Source: Endozoicomonas elysicola (GTDB lineage Bacteria; Pseudomonadota; Gammaproteobacteria; Pseudomonadales; Endozoicomonadaceae). From it: a DNA stretch of 64,000 nucleotides. The translations under genes were made by a program, and so were the position numbers. The stretch covers positions 4,899,022 through 4,963,021 of the forward strand of contig NZ_JOJP01000001.1 in NCBI RefSeq assembly GCF_000710775.1, in the 5' to 3' direction. The notes under the pieces are model-generated. The model saw nothing but the letters and a program-made list of their open reading frames with translations, was not told the origin of the DNA and did not search any database. Positions 1 to 9,023 of this stretch are shown here, in pieces (the stretch's first letter is position 1; each line of letters opens with the position of its first letter).

Positions 1-11
1 ATCAAAAATAC

Positions 12-43
12 AAAAAAAGCCTGTCATTAAATAATGCAGGCTT
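12..43 (-). terminator. Rho-independent terminator of the symporter gene
   Basis: AAGCCTG at 17-23 pairs with CAGGCTT at 37-43. On the minus strand the stem is followed by seven T (the A run 12-18). It lies just downstream of the symporter stop codon. Confidence 0.8.
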
Positions 44-51
44 CATCTTTA

Positions 52-1827
52 TTAATTAGTTGCAGTTGATACGTTAACTTGAGCAACGCGCGCCTTTCTA
101 TCAAGAATCAAATAGCCAATAATCAGAACCGTAAGCCCCCCTGACAGATAGGTCATTCTTCCCCATAGTTCATTAGGAATTAATGCCATAAGGGTAATCA
201 TACTCCCAGACAGAATCATTAGCTTTCCAATGATGCTTTTCTGTCTTTTATCAAGATTAGTCTGCTCCTCGGATTCATTAACTACAGGAGTTGCCATGTG
301 TTCAAAGAAAGTCTCAACTTCCTCATGACGCTTTTCCGGGAGAGGCTTATAGAACGCCTTTGTTGATACAAAGAAGCCTGAAGTGATAACAACATGTCCA
401 AATACAGCCGCGATCACCTTGATATCTGACCATTCCCGAGCTGTTAACGTATTCAGGCCAAACCATTGCTCAACATCAGCAGGAGTCAACGAAACACCAA
501 CAAAGTATGAAACAACACCACCAACTAATAAGGTTGCCCAACCAGACCAGTCAGGTGTGTTCTTAATAAACATACCCAATAATGGAGCAATAGCTATTGG
601 GAAGGCCACCAGCGAAGCTACGGTCATTGTGATATTAAACAGGTCCATATGCTTCAATGAATGCATAAAGAGTGCTACAGCAATAACAATCAGGCCACAA
701 ATAGTCGAAACTATCTTAGAAACGGTCATTAGTTCTTTTTCAGACGCCTCTGGACGTAATATTGGCAGGTAAAAACTCCTGACAAAAATACCTGCACTTT
801 TGTTAAGACCTGTATCCATGGATGACATGGTAGCTGAGAATATTGCCGCAACCATCAGCCCCATCATGCCTGCTGGCATATACTCTTTTACAAAGTAAAT
901 ATAGGCATAATCAACCGCTTTTTTCTCAAATTCCGGATAAATGCTGTATAGATCGACGCCTTCGCTGGCAATAAACCAACTGGGTGTAAACCACATGAAC
1001 ATTCCCAGACACATCAGTATGCAGGCCAGCAAAGCACCTTTCTTAGCACTCTTAGAGTCTTTAGCTGCAAGGTAGCGGTTTGAGTTTGTGATGTTATTCA
1101 GTGACATTGTTTGCTGAAAGAACACAGACACACACCAAATGCTGAAGATACTTAAGTAATTCAAATCATTGCCAGATACAAATGATCCGTTGTCGTCCAC
1201 AGGGAAGTTAGCAACAATCTCACCAATACCTCCCCCCTGAACGCCTGCTACAATAGCGCAGATAACACATACCACCATAATCACGACCATTTGCATGTAG
1301 TCAGATGCAATAACAGCCCAGGACCCACCGGTTACCGACATAACCAAAACAACCAAACCAGTGACTATAATGGTCATTTCCATATCAACATCAAAAACGA
1401 CAGCAATAACAATAGCCAAACCATTTAACCAGATCCCCCCGGAAAGGAGCTGGTTTGGCATTCCACTCCATGTGTATACTTGTTCACTTGCTTTACCAAA
1501 ACGCATCCGAACACCTTCCATGACGGTTACAATTCGCATTTGGCGGAATTTTTCAGCAAAGAAAACGTAGGCCATATAATAGCCAATTGCATTACCAATA
1601 AACATTAAGGTAATTGGGAACCCATCCACATAAGCCTTGCCAGAGGCTCCTGTAAATGTCCAGGCGCTGAACTGCGTCATAAAGGCCGTGGCACCGACCA
1701 TCCACCACATGGCACCACCACCAGCTCTGAAGTAATCACTGGTGTTATTGTTAAAGGTTCGGAAAATCCACCCTATTGCGACTAGCAACAGGAAGTATCC
1801 AAATATAATTGCGGTATTAATATCCAT
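52..1827 (-). CDS. Sodium:solute symporter (SSS family)
   Basis: A 591-residue polytopic inner-membrane protein with about 13-14 hydrophobic segments. It has the SSS-family N-terminal layout: DYFRAGGGAMWWMVGATAF followed by SAWTFTGASGKAY. The ATG at 1827 is preferred over an upstream TTG at 1851 because GGAAG sits five bases before it. The neighbouring lyase and hydrolase genes suggest the substrate is a glycosaminoglycan-derived sugar or uronate, but this is inference from context; the family also moves sialic acid, sugars and amino acids. It is downstream of the PL8 lyase on the same strand with about 200 bp between, so co-transcription is possible. The long C-terminal tail (after about residue 490) has a hydrophilic stretch followed by two more membrane segments. 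Confidence 0.85.
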   Translation of the reverse strand: MDINTAIIFGYFLLLVAIGWIFRTFNNNTSDYFRAGGGAMWWMVGATAFMTQFSAWTFTGASGKAYVDGFPITLMFIGNAIGYYMAYVFFAEKFRQMRIVTVMEGVRMRFGKASEQVYTWSGMPNQLLSGGIWLNGLAIVIAVVFDVDMEMTIIVTGLVVLVMSVTGGSWAVIASDYMQMVVIMVVCVICAIVAGVQGGGIGEIVANFPVDDNGSFVSGNDLNYLSIFSIWCVSVFFQQTMSLNNITNSNRYLAAKDSKSAKKGALLACILMCLGMFMWFTPSWFIASEGVDLYSIYPEFEKKAVDYAYIYFVKEYMPAGMMGLMVAAIFSATMSSMDTGLNKSAGIFVRSFYLPILRPEASEKELMTVSKIVSTICGLIVIAVALFMHSLKHMDLFNITMTVASLVAFPIAIAPLLGMFIKNTPDWSGWATLLVGGVVSYFVGVSLTPADVEQWFGLNTLTAREWSDIKVIAAVFGHVVITSGFFVSTKAFYKPLPEKRHEEVETFFEHMATPVVNESEEQTNLDKRQKSIIGKLMILSGSMITLMALIPNELWGRMTYLSGGLTVLIIGYLILDRKARVAQVNVSTATN

Positions 1828-2029
1828 AATTGCTTCCAGATATACAAACAAAGCTCTAGTTAAGATGTATGTGAATGATTAAAACACTTAAGAAACTAAT
1901 CAGTATCCTTTAGGGTTAATCCCTTTCAATCGGCTTAGATCGAGACCAGTTTTAATGAATCAATCAACACTTAGAATTGAACTTGATCATGGAAACCCAG
2001 ATATTTTTTATCCAGGGTTCTTATTCTCA

Positions 2030-5000
2030 TTACGTTCTTTTTAATTGAAGGTTTTGAGAAGCTCCATTTTTGACATTTATCTTAAGAACAGTAGTGCCTG
2101 AACGATGATCTACATCAATAAGGTATTGATAAGAATTAGATGGTTGCCATTTTCCTTTCAAGGTAATGCTGGCAATGTAATCATCCTTTGCAGGGCCGTG
2201 AACTAGCTCCTCAGGCATTCTGGACATATTGTGGTTCCACTTCTTGAGCCTCAGATCAGGGTCAGCGACGGATAATTCGAGACGATCTGACTTTTCGGAA
2301 GTCATGGCCATAAGTGGAGTGTCTGTTGCCAGAAGCAATCCGTGGCCAGTCTCTCCTTTGTCAAACAAGGCATAACCGGTTTTATCCAGACTTTCATGAT
2401 GAACAATGTGCGCCCGCTCATTCTGCTGGATGACCTGGTAACCTTTATGTTTCAAATGGCTCTGGGCAACCTTATAGCTGGACTGTGGCAGGATCAAATA
2501 TTCATAACTCTGCTTCTCAGGTTTCTTGCCATGGTTGATATAAGCTTTAACTGCAGGCTTTATATGCTCTGAATACGAATCCTTACCTTTATTTTTGGTC
2601 TTCAGTTTCAAAGTCCGCTGGTCATCATTCAGATAGTCTACTTTGTATGAGTCAGGAACAACGTAATGGTTTCCTTGCGGATCACCAAATACCCCCCCTT
2701 TGAACGTACTCTTAACCTGCGCATTCAACTTATATGGCTTACCGTTGATTGTTGAGTCTTTGCCTCCGGTAACGCTCTGATACAAGGTTGTAATGGTATC
2801 AAACCGTTTATCATCATTCGCAATACCTGAACCTAAAGCTACGATTTCATCGCCAAAGAAAAAGTAAGACTTCTTGAACTCAAACGAATCATCCCACAGT
2901 GTTTTCTCATCATCCGGCGTTACCGTATCATGGAAGTCCATGGCAAATATGCCACTATTTTTACCGAAGGTAAGTGATCCCAGGTAAGTGTCTTCAGTAA
3001 AGCTGCGATGCTTTCCTTCAATATACTTATCTGTAGGCGCAACAATACCGTTAACATTCTCAATTGGCATGGCTTTGGTGGTTGCCCCAGGGACATAAGA
3101 CCAGTGGAAGCCATTATTCAGATCCATACCACTATCTTTTAAACTAAGAGGGGTTCCCTGACTAAACAGCATAAGTGAGCCAAATGACATATAGCGACCA
3201 AAAGTATTCTGATACTTATTACCACTAGCTTCATAATCCCAAACGTACTTACTGGTACCTCTGGCACTCGCCACCCAGCCATCATGCTTATGAGTCAGCA
3301 GGCCACCGTAAGGAAAACTGTAGGTACCATCAGCAACCTTTCTGATTTCATTCTTATGCTTTTGATATTCCTGCTCCAGTAGTGAGAGGACTCCAAAAGA
3401 GCCATAATAGCTGAGCCCAGGCAGCATGTTTTTATGCAACTCACTCAGATTAGCCATTTCATAAGCACGAGCATAAGCACTACTAAGAGGAGTCTCTTTA
3501 TCACCATCAATCATGGTCATAAAAGCAAATGCTGGTAGCATGAACCGATCAATACCAGAATTTTGTAGCGGGAATCTACCTGAAGCAGCAGGATGCAATT
3601 CAAAATCCGCTGCAATATTGACCTGTCCCATGAGCGTATCTTTCAAACGCTCAATATTTTCTCTTGGTAACTCGAATTTCGTTCCTTCTGTTAACCAGGA
3701 GGCCATAGACATAACCGTGATGGCCTGCACACCATAAGCATTCATGTAGGCGCCACGGTGGTGGAAGAGGGTATAGTCGGGCTTGATACCGCCAGCATAA
3801 CCTGGTGAAAACTCAGTGATATGGGCAAAGTAATCCTTCATCCATCGCATCTGTTTCACTTTACCAGGACCATCTTCCATAACCAGAACACTGATCAGTT
3901 TTGCAATCAATGCGCCTCGAATGGCATCAGGGCTTTCACCTTTGGTCTTGTCCAGCTCCGCCAGGCTGCCTATTCTGGTATACCAGCTCAATGAAGTAGC
4001 GTGCCGTTCCAGTCGGCCAGTTTCCTGAAGTTCATCTCGCATCAAAAATACTGCAATTGCGTAACCACTAATACGAATCAAATGGTCAATAGTGCCAAGA
4101 GCACTGCCTGCAGCCCACCCCTGATCTTCAAAATAATCGAAAAGGTTCAATACCTTCTCAAGTTTTTCAGGTTTGTCAGCGTCACTGGCTAGCTGATAAT
4201 CCATGGCCAGATAAAAGAAAATATTTTGTGCTACTTCCTGGAAAGTAAAACGCTCATAGGCTCCCTGCTCATCCCGTGATGAAAACAGCGGAACCCCAGT
4301 TATTGCGCCATCTTTACGCTGAATTTTCAAAGAGTCATAAAACTTCTGAGCAATCTTGAGACGCTTCTGAAAAGAAGAAGTAAAATCATCTCCCTGCTTT
4401 ACCTGATCAAAGTCAGTACTTTTGCTGCCCATAATCAGCTGATCAAGACGCTCTGTCATGAGTTTGATATCTTGTAACTCTTCAGTGGTAACTGGTTCTC
4501 CACTCTCGTCTTGAATACCGGCTAAAAACTGGTTCCATGGCATTTTAATTTCGTAAGTGTCAACACGATTCTTGTTTTTATTATTAATAAACTGTTCATC
4601 AGAATGACGCTTGGAAGAAACGTAATTTACAAACTGCATGAGATCAAAATAGACCTCCCCTTGTTTCATATCCGATGAAGGCTCAATTACCATCGCTTTC
4701 AGATCACCTGAACCGGAATAGCCTTTAACCTTGGCATCTTCTTCAAAATGAACCCAGATTGTACGCCAGCCCGTGAAGTCTTGCTTCATGGTAAACTGAT
4801 ACTGGGGGTTATCTTCAAGCGCTTTTGTATCACTACCCACTTTGAAAGTGAGCATGCCTGTCGGATGGGCTTCTTCACGATAAACCCAGAGCTTCAAGCC
4901 ACCTCGACGAGCAGGAGTGTAATATGCTGGCTCATAGGATTCAGGGCTGCCGCCGGGATACCCCTTAGCTATTTTTATCAGGCCCTCTATATCATCCATC

Positions 5001-5239
5001 ACCAGCCTGCCGTTGTTCTCCCACTTCCACAACAAAGACTGCCTTCCGTCTTTGAAATGTCTTTCAGAAGTCTGAACTTTGCCATTGTGGACATACCAGT
5101 TTTTGTACTCACCAGGACTTTCAAAAGACAGGCGCTGGTTAATAATAGCCTCAGTAAGTACACTTGATCCTGCTAATGCAAGGGGCGCAGATAACAATGA
5201 TGTTATCATCATTGCTGATCGCAATACTCGATTGTTCAT
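2030..5239 (-). CDS. PL8 chondroitinase ABC-type lyase, exported
   Basis: About 1,069 residues with an N-terminal signal peptide ending near PLALA-GSS. The order matches chondroitin sulfate ABC lyases: an N-terminal jelly-roll (about residues 30-220, starting RLSFESPGEYKNWYV), an alpha/alpha-toroid catalytic domain (about 230-610) and C-terminal beta-sandwiches. The PL8 active-site signature is present as FHHRGAYMNAY (catalytic His and Tyr, near residue 490) and AASGRFPLQNS (Arg, near 553). The expected reaction is beta-elimination of chondroitin, dermatan or hyaluronan to unsaturated disaccharides, outside the cytoplasm. The ATG at 5239 is chosen over TTG 5248 because AGG is suitably spaced from it. 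The symporter lies downstream; the GH88 hydrolase that would process its products is encoded at 7700. Exact substrate range cannot be read from sequence. Confidence 0.9.
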   Translation of the reverse strand: MNNRVLRSAMMITSLLSAPLALAGSSVLTEAIINQRLSFESPGEYKNWYVHNGKVQTSERHFKDGRQSLLWKWENNGRLVMDDIEGLIKIAKGYPGGSPESYEPAYYTPARRGGLKLWVYREEAHPTGMLTFKVGSDTKALEDNPQYQFTMKQDFTGWRTIWVHFEEDAKVKGYSGSGDLKAMVIEPSSDMKQGEVYFDLMQFVNYVSSKRHSDEQFINNKNKNRVDTYEIKMPWNQFLAGIQDESGEPVTTEELQDIKLMTERLDQLIMGSKSTDFDQVKQGDDFTSSFQKRLKIAQKFYDSLKIQRKDGAITGVPLFSSRDEQGAYERFTFQEVAQNIFFYLAMDYQLASDADKPEKLEKVLNLFDYFEDQGWAAGSALGTIDHLIRISGYAIAVFLMRDELQETGRLERHATSLSWYTRIGSLAELDKTKGESPDAIRGALIAKLISVLVMEDGPGKVKQMRWMKDYFAHITEFSPGYAGGIKPDYTLFHHRGAYMNAYGVQAITVMSMASWLTEGTKFELPRENIERLKDTLMGQVNIAADFELHPAASGRFPLQNSGIDRFMLPAFAFMTMIDGDKETPLSSAYARAYEMANLSELHKNMLPGLSYYGSFGVLSLLEQEYQKHKNEIRKVADGTYSFPYGGLLTHKHDGWVASARGTSKYVWDYEASGNKYQNTFGRYMSFGSLMLFSQGTPLSLKDSGMDLNNGFHWSYVPGATTKAMPIENVNGIVAPTDKYIEGKHRSFTEDTYLGSLTFGKNSGIFAMDFHDTVTPDDEKTLWDDSFEFKKSYFFFGDEIVALGSGIANDDKRFDTITTLYQSVTGGKDSTINGKPYKLNAQVKSTFKGGVFGDPQGNHYVVPDSYKVDYLNDDQRTLKLKTKNKGKDSYSEHIKPAVKAYINHGKKPEKQSYEYLILPQSSYKVAQSHLKHKGYQVIQQNERAHIVHHESLDKTGYALFDKGETGHGLLLATDTPLMAMTSEKSDRLELSVADPDLRLKKWNHNMSRMPEELVHGPAKDDYIASITLKGKWQPSNSYQYLIDVDHRSGTTVLKINVKNGASQNLQLKRT

Positions 5240-5318
5240 TTCATACAACCTGAAAATAAACGACTATTCATTAAATGCAATTTATCCTTGAAATAGTTAT
5301 ACGGAGCTATTTTTAAAA

Positions 5319-5332
5319 CTGATCTACATCAA
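5319..5332. promoter_or_regulatory. FNR/Anr-like box, 9/10 match
   Basis: CTGAT-CTAC-ATCAA against the FNR consensus TTGAT-N4-ATCAA, 80 bp upstream of the minus-strand PL8 lyase start. Confidence 0.4.
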
Positions 5333-5799
5333 AAACTTTTTTAAGTCATGAATAGTAAGGATACAGCGGAATTACCATAAAACTGCTGAGAACCTTTTAT
5401 GATATGTGTATAAGAATCTTTCAACCTGACAGCAGGTTATAATCACTCATAGCGAATAGATCCATTAAAAGAATCAGCATTACTTCCAATTCCAACTATA
5501 GTCAACTTATAAAAATCTTAAAATCCTGCCAAATATTATGACCAATAAAAAAGTATGAGATTTATACCTTCTAAATTTTTCAATACTCATACTCCATATC
5601 CCACTCATGATGAAAAAAATTAATCTTGTTGTACACAACGCCAAGCTTAACAGTGATGCCATCCATACTAAAAAAATGATAAGAAGGACAATTTTGACCT
5701 TATAACTATTACTCTTAGTAATTTTCACTCACATAAAGAAAGAAAAAATTGGCTGTAAATTTCTATAGATAATTTTCATAATGTATAGCTATTTTTTCC

Positions 5800-5813
5800 A
5801 TGATCCAAATCAA
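5800..5813. promoter_or_regulatory. FNR/Anr-like box, 9/10 match
   Basis: ATGAT-CCAA-ATCAA against TTGAT-N4-ATCAA. It lies midway in the divergent spacer. Confidence 0.35.
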
Positions 5814-5949
5814 TAAATGATAAAAAATGAGTGAAATAATATACCGATCATCGCATGAAAATAAAACACATCAAAATCGGGTGTTTTTTAAACAAATACA
5901 AGATTGATTTTTGAAAAAAATATTCTCATTACCTGAAATAAATCATAAA

Positions 5950-5963
5950 TTGATATACATCAA
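5950..5963. promoter_or_regulatory. Perfect FNR/Anr consensus box
   Basis: TTGAT-ATAC-ATCAA matches the FNR/Anr consensus at all ten specified positions. It is 252 bp upstream of nagB, compatible with oxygen-responsive control of the plus-strand genes if a long leader exists. Confidence 0.5.
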
Positions 5964-6214
5964 TAATTATAAAAACTTTCCCGATTTTCTGGCAATTAAT
6001 TTGTTGTATGATGTTTTTCGCTCAGAAAATTATATTAGGATAACCAGCCGTATAGGAAAGCGAAGATAGACTTCCATATTCTTACTACTGACCCCTTACC
6101 CATATATGACCTTTAAAAGAAAAACTCTTTCTAGGATCAAAAGATTGCATAGTGGCTGGGAGTAAGAAATAGGATGAAAAAAACTCAACTATCCAAAACT
6201 AAGAACCTTTATAT

Positions 6215-7006
6215 ATGCGATTTATTCCTCTTAAAGACAATGATTCCGTTGGACAATGGGCGGCTCGCTATATCGTCCAGCGCATCAAACAATTCAATCC
6301 TTCAACTGATAAGCCATTTGTACTAGGCTTGCCAACGGGTGGAACCCCAATTTCAACTTACCAAGAGTTAATAAGGCTTCATCATAAAGGTGAGGTCAGT
6401 TTTAGTAACATCATTACATTCAATATGGATGAGTACGTCGGCTTACCCACAAATCACCCAGAGTGTTATCGTGTTTTCATGCAGCGACATTTTTTTGATC
6501 ATGTGAATATTCCTGAACAAAATATAAACTTTTTGAATGGTAATGCCGAAGATCTTGAAGCCGAATGCCAGCGATATGAAGAGGCTATAAAAGGCTATGG
6601 AGGCATAGAGCTATTTATGGGGGGCGTTGGTCATGATGGGCACATAGCATTCAATGAGCCAGGTTCATCACTGGCTTCCAGAACAAGACCCAAAATGTTG
6701 ACAACTGAAACCAGACAAGCTAATGCACGCTTCTTTGATAATGATGTCAATCTCGTTCCTAAACAAGCACTAACTGTGGGAGTAGGCACACTACTAGATG
6801 CCCGTGAGTTAATGATCTTGGCAACAGGTGCTGATAAGTGTCGTGCTGTCCGAGCCTCCGTAGAAGGAGCCATCAATCACATGTGGACAATCTCTGCCCT
6901 GCAGCTACATCCTAAGTCCATTATGATCTGCGATGCACCTGCTACCCTTGATCTTAAAGTCAGAACCTTACGCTATTTTCAAGATATCGAGCGGGATAAT
7001 ATATAA
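6215..7006 (+). CDS. nagB: Glucosamine-6-phosphate deaminase
   Basis: 263 residues, close to the 266 of E. coli NagB and collinear with it throughout. Hallmarks are the phosphate loop LGLPTGGTP (about 41-49), [10 protein letters not shown] (about 70-79, catalytic Asp), [14 protein letters not shown] (active-site His/Glu region) and the C-terminal TLRYFQDIE. It converts glucosamine-6-P to fructose-6-P and ammonia in the cytoplasm. Between two PL8 lyases and a GH88 hydrolase it is the entry of the amino sugar into glycolysis. No nagA deacetylase or hexosamine kinase is in the window, so those must be elsewhere. Because NagB handles GlcN rather than GalN, the locus would suit hyaluronan at least as well as chondroitin. 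E. coli NagB is activated by GlcNAc-6-P; whether this one is cannot be told. Confidence 0.95.
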   Translation: MRFIPLKDNDSVGQWAARYIVQRIKQFNPSTDKPFVLGLPTGGTPISTYQELIRLHHKGEVSFSNIITFNMDEYVGLPTNHPECYRVFMQRHFFDHVNIPEQNINFLNGNAEDLEAECQRYEEAIKGYGGIELFMGGVGHDGHIAFNEPGSSLASRTRPKMLTTETRQANARFFDNDVNLVPKQALTVGVGTLLDARELMILATGADKCRAVRASVEGAINHMWTISALQLHPKSIMICDAPATLDLKVRTLRYFQDIERDNI

Positions 7007-7025
7007 TTCAACATCGAGCTCACTA

Positions 7026-7076
7026 ACATAAGCCCCAAATAAGCTGAAATGACTTCGTCCTATTTGAGGCTTATGT
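7026..7076 (+). other. Large stem-loop after nagB
   Basis: The 16-base arm 7026-7041 pairs with 7061-7076 with one mismatch, around a 19-base loop. It starts 19 bases after the nagB stop. There is no T tract, so it may be an mRNA 3' stabiliser or a rho-assisted terminator. Confidence 0.55.
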
Positions 7077-7507
7077 GAGACATAGACAACATTTACAGGG
7101 TTGGAATACAGACCATTATGTTGAATTAGCAATATGCCCCCGTCGCCCTTTCATGGCCAAGCCACTGCAAATGATGGAGGCTAAATCTGTTTCTGAATCT
7201 TAGATTTTGTTCATTCCTACACCGAAAAAACCGAAATTAATCAGTTAAATAACCTGCGTCTTTTATATAATATCCAGAGCAAGGCGTGATGCGAACAATA
7301 AAAGAAGTCTTCATGCTTTGATGCTATATTCTTGCATTTTCCGCCACCTTCCATATACGAAATGAACTAGCAATCCACAAAAAACACCTTCTAATTATTT
7401 CACTATTCATTTACTAATCTAAATTAGATCAAAGAAAAAAAATCAAAACTCGAACATTTATTGTACTTCCCACTTCATTTTGAACATTAATTAGGCTGTC
7501 TAGCATT

Positions 7508-7624
7508 ATTTTGGTGTTAAATAGCTACAACAACAATGAAAATAACTTAAATCGCTTAATATTTATACACAAATGAATAATAATGTTTTAAAAACATCAT
7601 TAAAAGATCGTGTAACACCAAAAT
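7508..7624. repeat. 12-bp perfect inverted repeat pair, possible operator
   Basis: ATTTTGGTGTTA at 7508-7519 and its exact reverse complement TAACACCAAAAT at 7613-7624, separated by 93 bases. They lie 75-190 bp upstream of the GH88 start. Spaced identical half-sites of this kind can be a looping operator; no regulator gene is in the window. Confidence 0.4.
7583..7597. promoter_or_regulatory. Short palindrome upstream of GH88 gene
   Basis: ATGTTTT-A-AAAACAT is a perfect 7+1+7 dyad lying between the two arms of the 7508/7613 inverted repeat. It could be a repressor site. Confidence 0.3.
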
Positions 7625-7699
7625 ATGATTCTTATCAAAGAATGAAATAAAAAAAACTGAATAATGCCAAACTTTGAATACCCTACTTAAGCCTATCTT

Positions 7700-8872
7700 A
7701 TGACACAGAATCTAGCTTCACTGCCTCCCTGCCCAAGGGAGTTCAATCAGGAAACGTTTGAAACACAACTTTTAAAAGTTATCGCAGCTATCAAGCGCAA
7801 TATTCCAAGGATTGGTGATCGCCAACCTATGTGGGGAACTCCGGATTTGAAGTGGCAATATTGTCAAGAATGGAATTGGGTTTCAGGGTTTTGGCCTGGC
7901 CAATTATGGCTCGCTCATAAAGTGACTTCTGAACAAGTTTTTAAAAATGCAGCGCGTCTTCAAAACAACTACATGAAAAACACGCTGGCTCTTCGAATGG
8001 CTCATGATCATGACTTAGGATTTGTTTTTTCCCTGAGCTGCGTGGCGGACTATAAACTGACAGGCAACACCAAGGCGCGGGAGATGGCACTTACTGCGGC
8101 AGATAGCCTATTAGGACGTTTCCGCCGTGGCGGTAAATATTTTGTCGCCTGGAATGAAGACATGGAAGTAACCCCGGGTAACGTAACCGGTCGGGTTATC
8201 ATCGACTCCCTGCAAAATATGGCGTTAATGTTCTGGGCATCTGAAGAAACCGGCAACCCTGTCTATAGAGAATGCGCCATTGGCCATGCGGATACACTAT
8301 CAAAAACAGTGGTTCGTGAAGACTACACCGTTTACCACACATTTAACTTTGATCCCTTCACCCAACAACCTATAGGTGGTGAAAACTTCCAGGGTTATGC
8401 TGACGAATCCTGCTGGTCCAGGGGAATGGCCTGGGCGTTGCACGGATATGCACAGATCTACGAATACTCAAAAGAAGATCGACATCTGAATATCGCAAAA
8501 AATATTGCTCGTGTCGTATGTCATCATCTGGAGCATGACCCGGTTCCTGTTTGGGATTACCGCCTGCCCGAAAATGAAACACCATACCGCGACAGCTCTG
8601 CCGGCTCCTGCAGTGCTGCCGGACTCTTTCTGATTGCCAAACATTGTGACAATCCGGACGAAGCCGCGCATTTCAGAAAATGGGGGCAATATCTGCTTGG
8701 TGGACTTATTGAACGTTGTGACCTGAGTGATAACCCAAATGCGTGGGGACTGCTTGATGAAGGAGCATCATTTGTTCATCGAGGACGTAACCGAAATATG
8801 CTTCCATACGGTGATTATTATTACGTGGAAGCACTGATGCGTGCCTGTGGATATCAGAAGTTTTTCTGGTGA
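7700..8872 (+). CDS. Unsaturated glucuronyl hydrolase (GH88)
   Basis: 390 residues, the usual GH88 length, with no signal peptide, so cytoplasmic. It hydrates and cleaves the 4,5-unsaturated uronate from disaccharides released by PL8 lyases. The family's two acidic positions are visible: Asp in AHDHDLGFVFSLS (about residue 98) and Asp in VIIDSLQNMALMFWAS (about 158), with the later DESCWSRGMAWALHGYAQIY and DSSAGSCSAAGL motifs. It lies between nagB and the second lyase on the same strand. The product is an unsaturated uronate that rearranges to a keto acid. The further enzymes (KduI, KduD, KdgK type) are not in this window. Confidence 0.93.
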   Translation: MTQNLASLPPCPREFNQETFETQLLKVIAAIKRNIPRIGDRQPMWGTPDLKWQYCQEWNWVSGFWPGQLWLAHKVTSEQVFKNAARLQNNYMKNTLALRMAHDHDLGFVFSLSCVADYKLTGNTKAREMALTAADSLLGRFRRGGKYFVAWNEDMEVTPGNVTGRVIIDSLQNMALMFWASEETGNPVYRECAIGHADTLSKTVVREDYTVYHTFNFDPFTQQPIGGENFQGYADESCWSRGMAWALHGYAQIYEYSKEDRHLNIAKNIARVVCHHLEHDPVPVWDYRLPENETPYRDSSAGSCSAAGLFLIAKHCDNPDEAAHFRKWGQYLLGGLIERCDLSDNPNAWGLLDEGASFVHRGRNRNMLPYGDYYYVEALMRACGYQKFFW

Positions 8873-9023
8873 ACACATTATCTACTCCCAACGTTTTATA
8901 GATCATTCACAAACAGCTCACTAAGTTATTGCTTTCGAAACCGGTCAGCCATGCTTCAACATAGTTGAGATTAAGCATGGCTATTATTCGTGCCAATGCA
9001 GTGAGATTAACGAGACCATTCTC

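Larger units (their letters stand above)
5240..6214. other. Long AT-rich divergent intergenic region
   Basis: About 970 bases between the minus-strand lyase and plus-strand nagB. I see no convincing gene. It holds three FNR-type boxes, listed separately, and long A/T tracts, so it is probably the divergent promoter region of the glycosaminoglycan locus. Confidence 0.5.
7007..7699. other. AT-rich intergenic region nagB-GH88
   Basis: About 690 bases without a convincing gene. It contains a large stem-loop just after nagB, a 12-bp inverted repeat pair and a short palindrome before the GH88 gene (listed separately). Confidence 0.5.

Noticed and set aside
5507-5728. Minus-strand 73-codon hydrophobic frame in the divergent spacer
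   Set aside because: GTG start without a ribosome site, AT-rich random-like composition, and it would cover candidate regulatory DNA. Not supported as a gene.
7140-7201. Minus-strand peptide ending LQWLGHERATGAYC, reminiscent of a tyrosine recombinase C-terminus
   Set aside because: Only about 14 residues, no upstream continuation and no att-like repeats. Chance similarity cannot be excluded.
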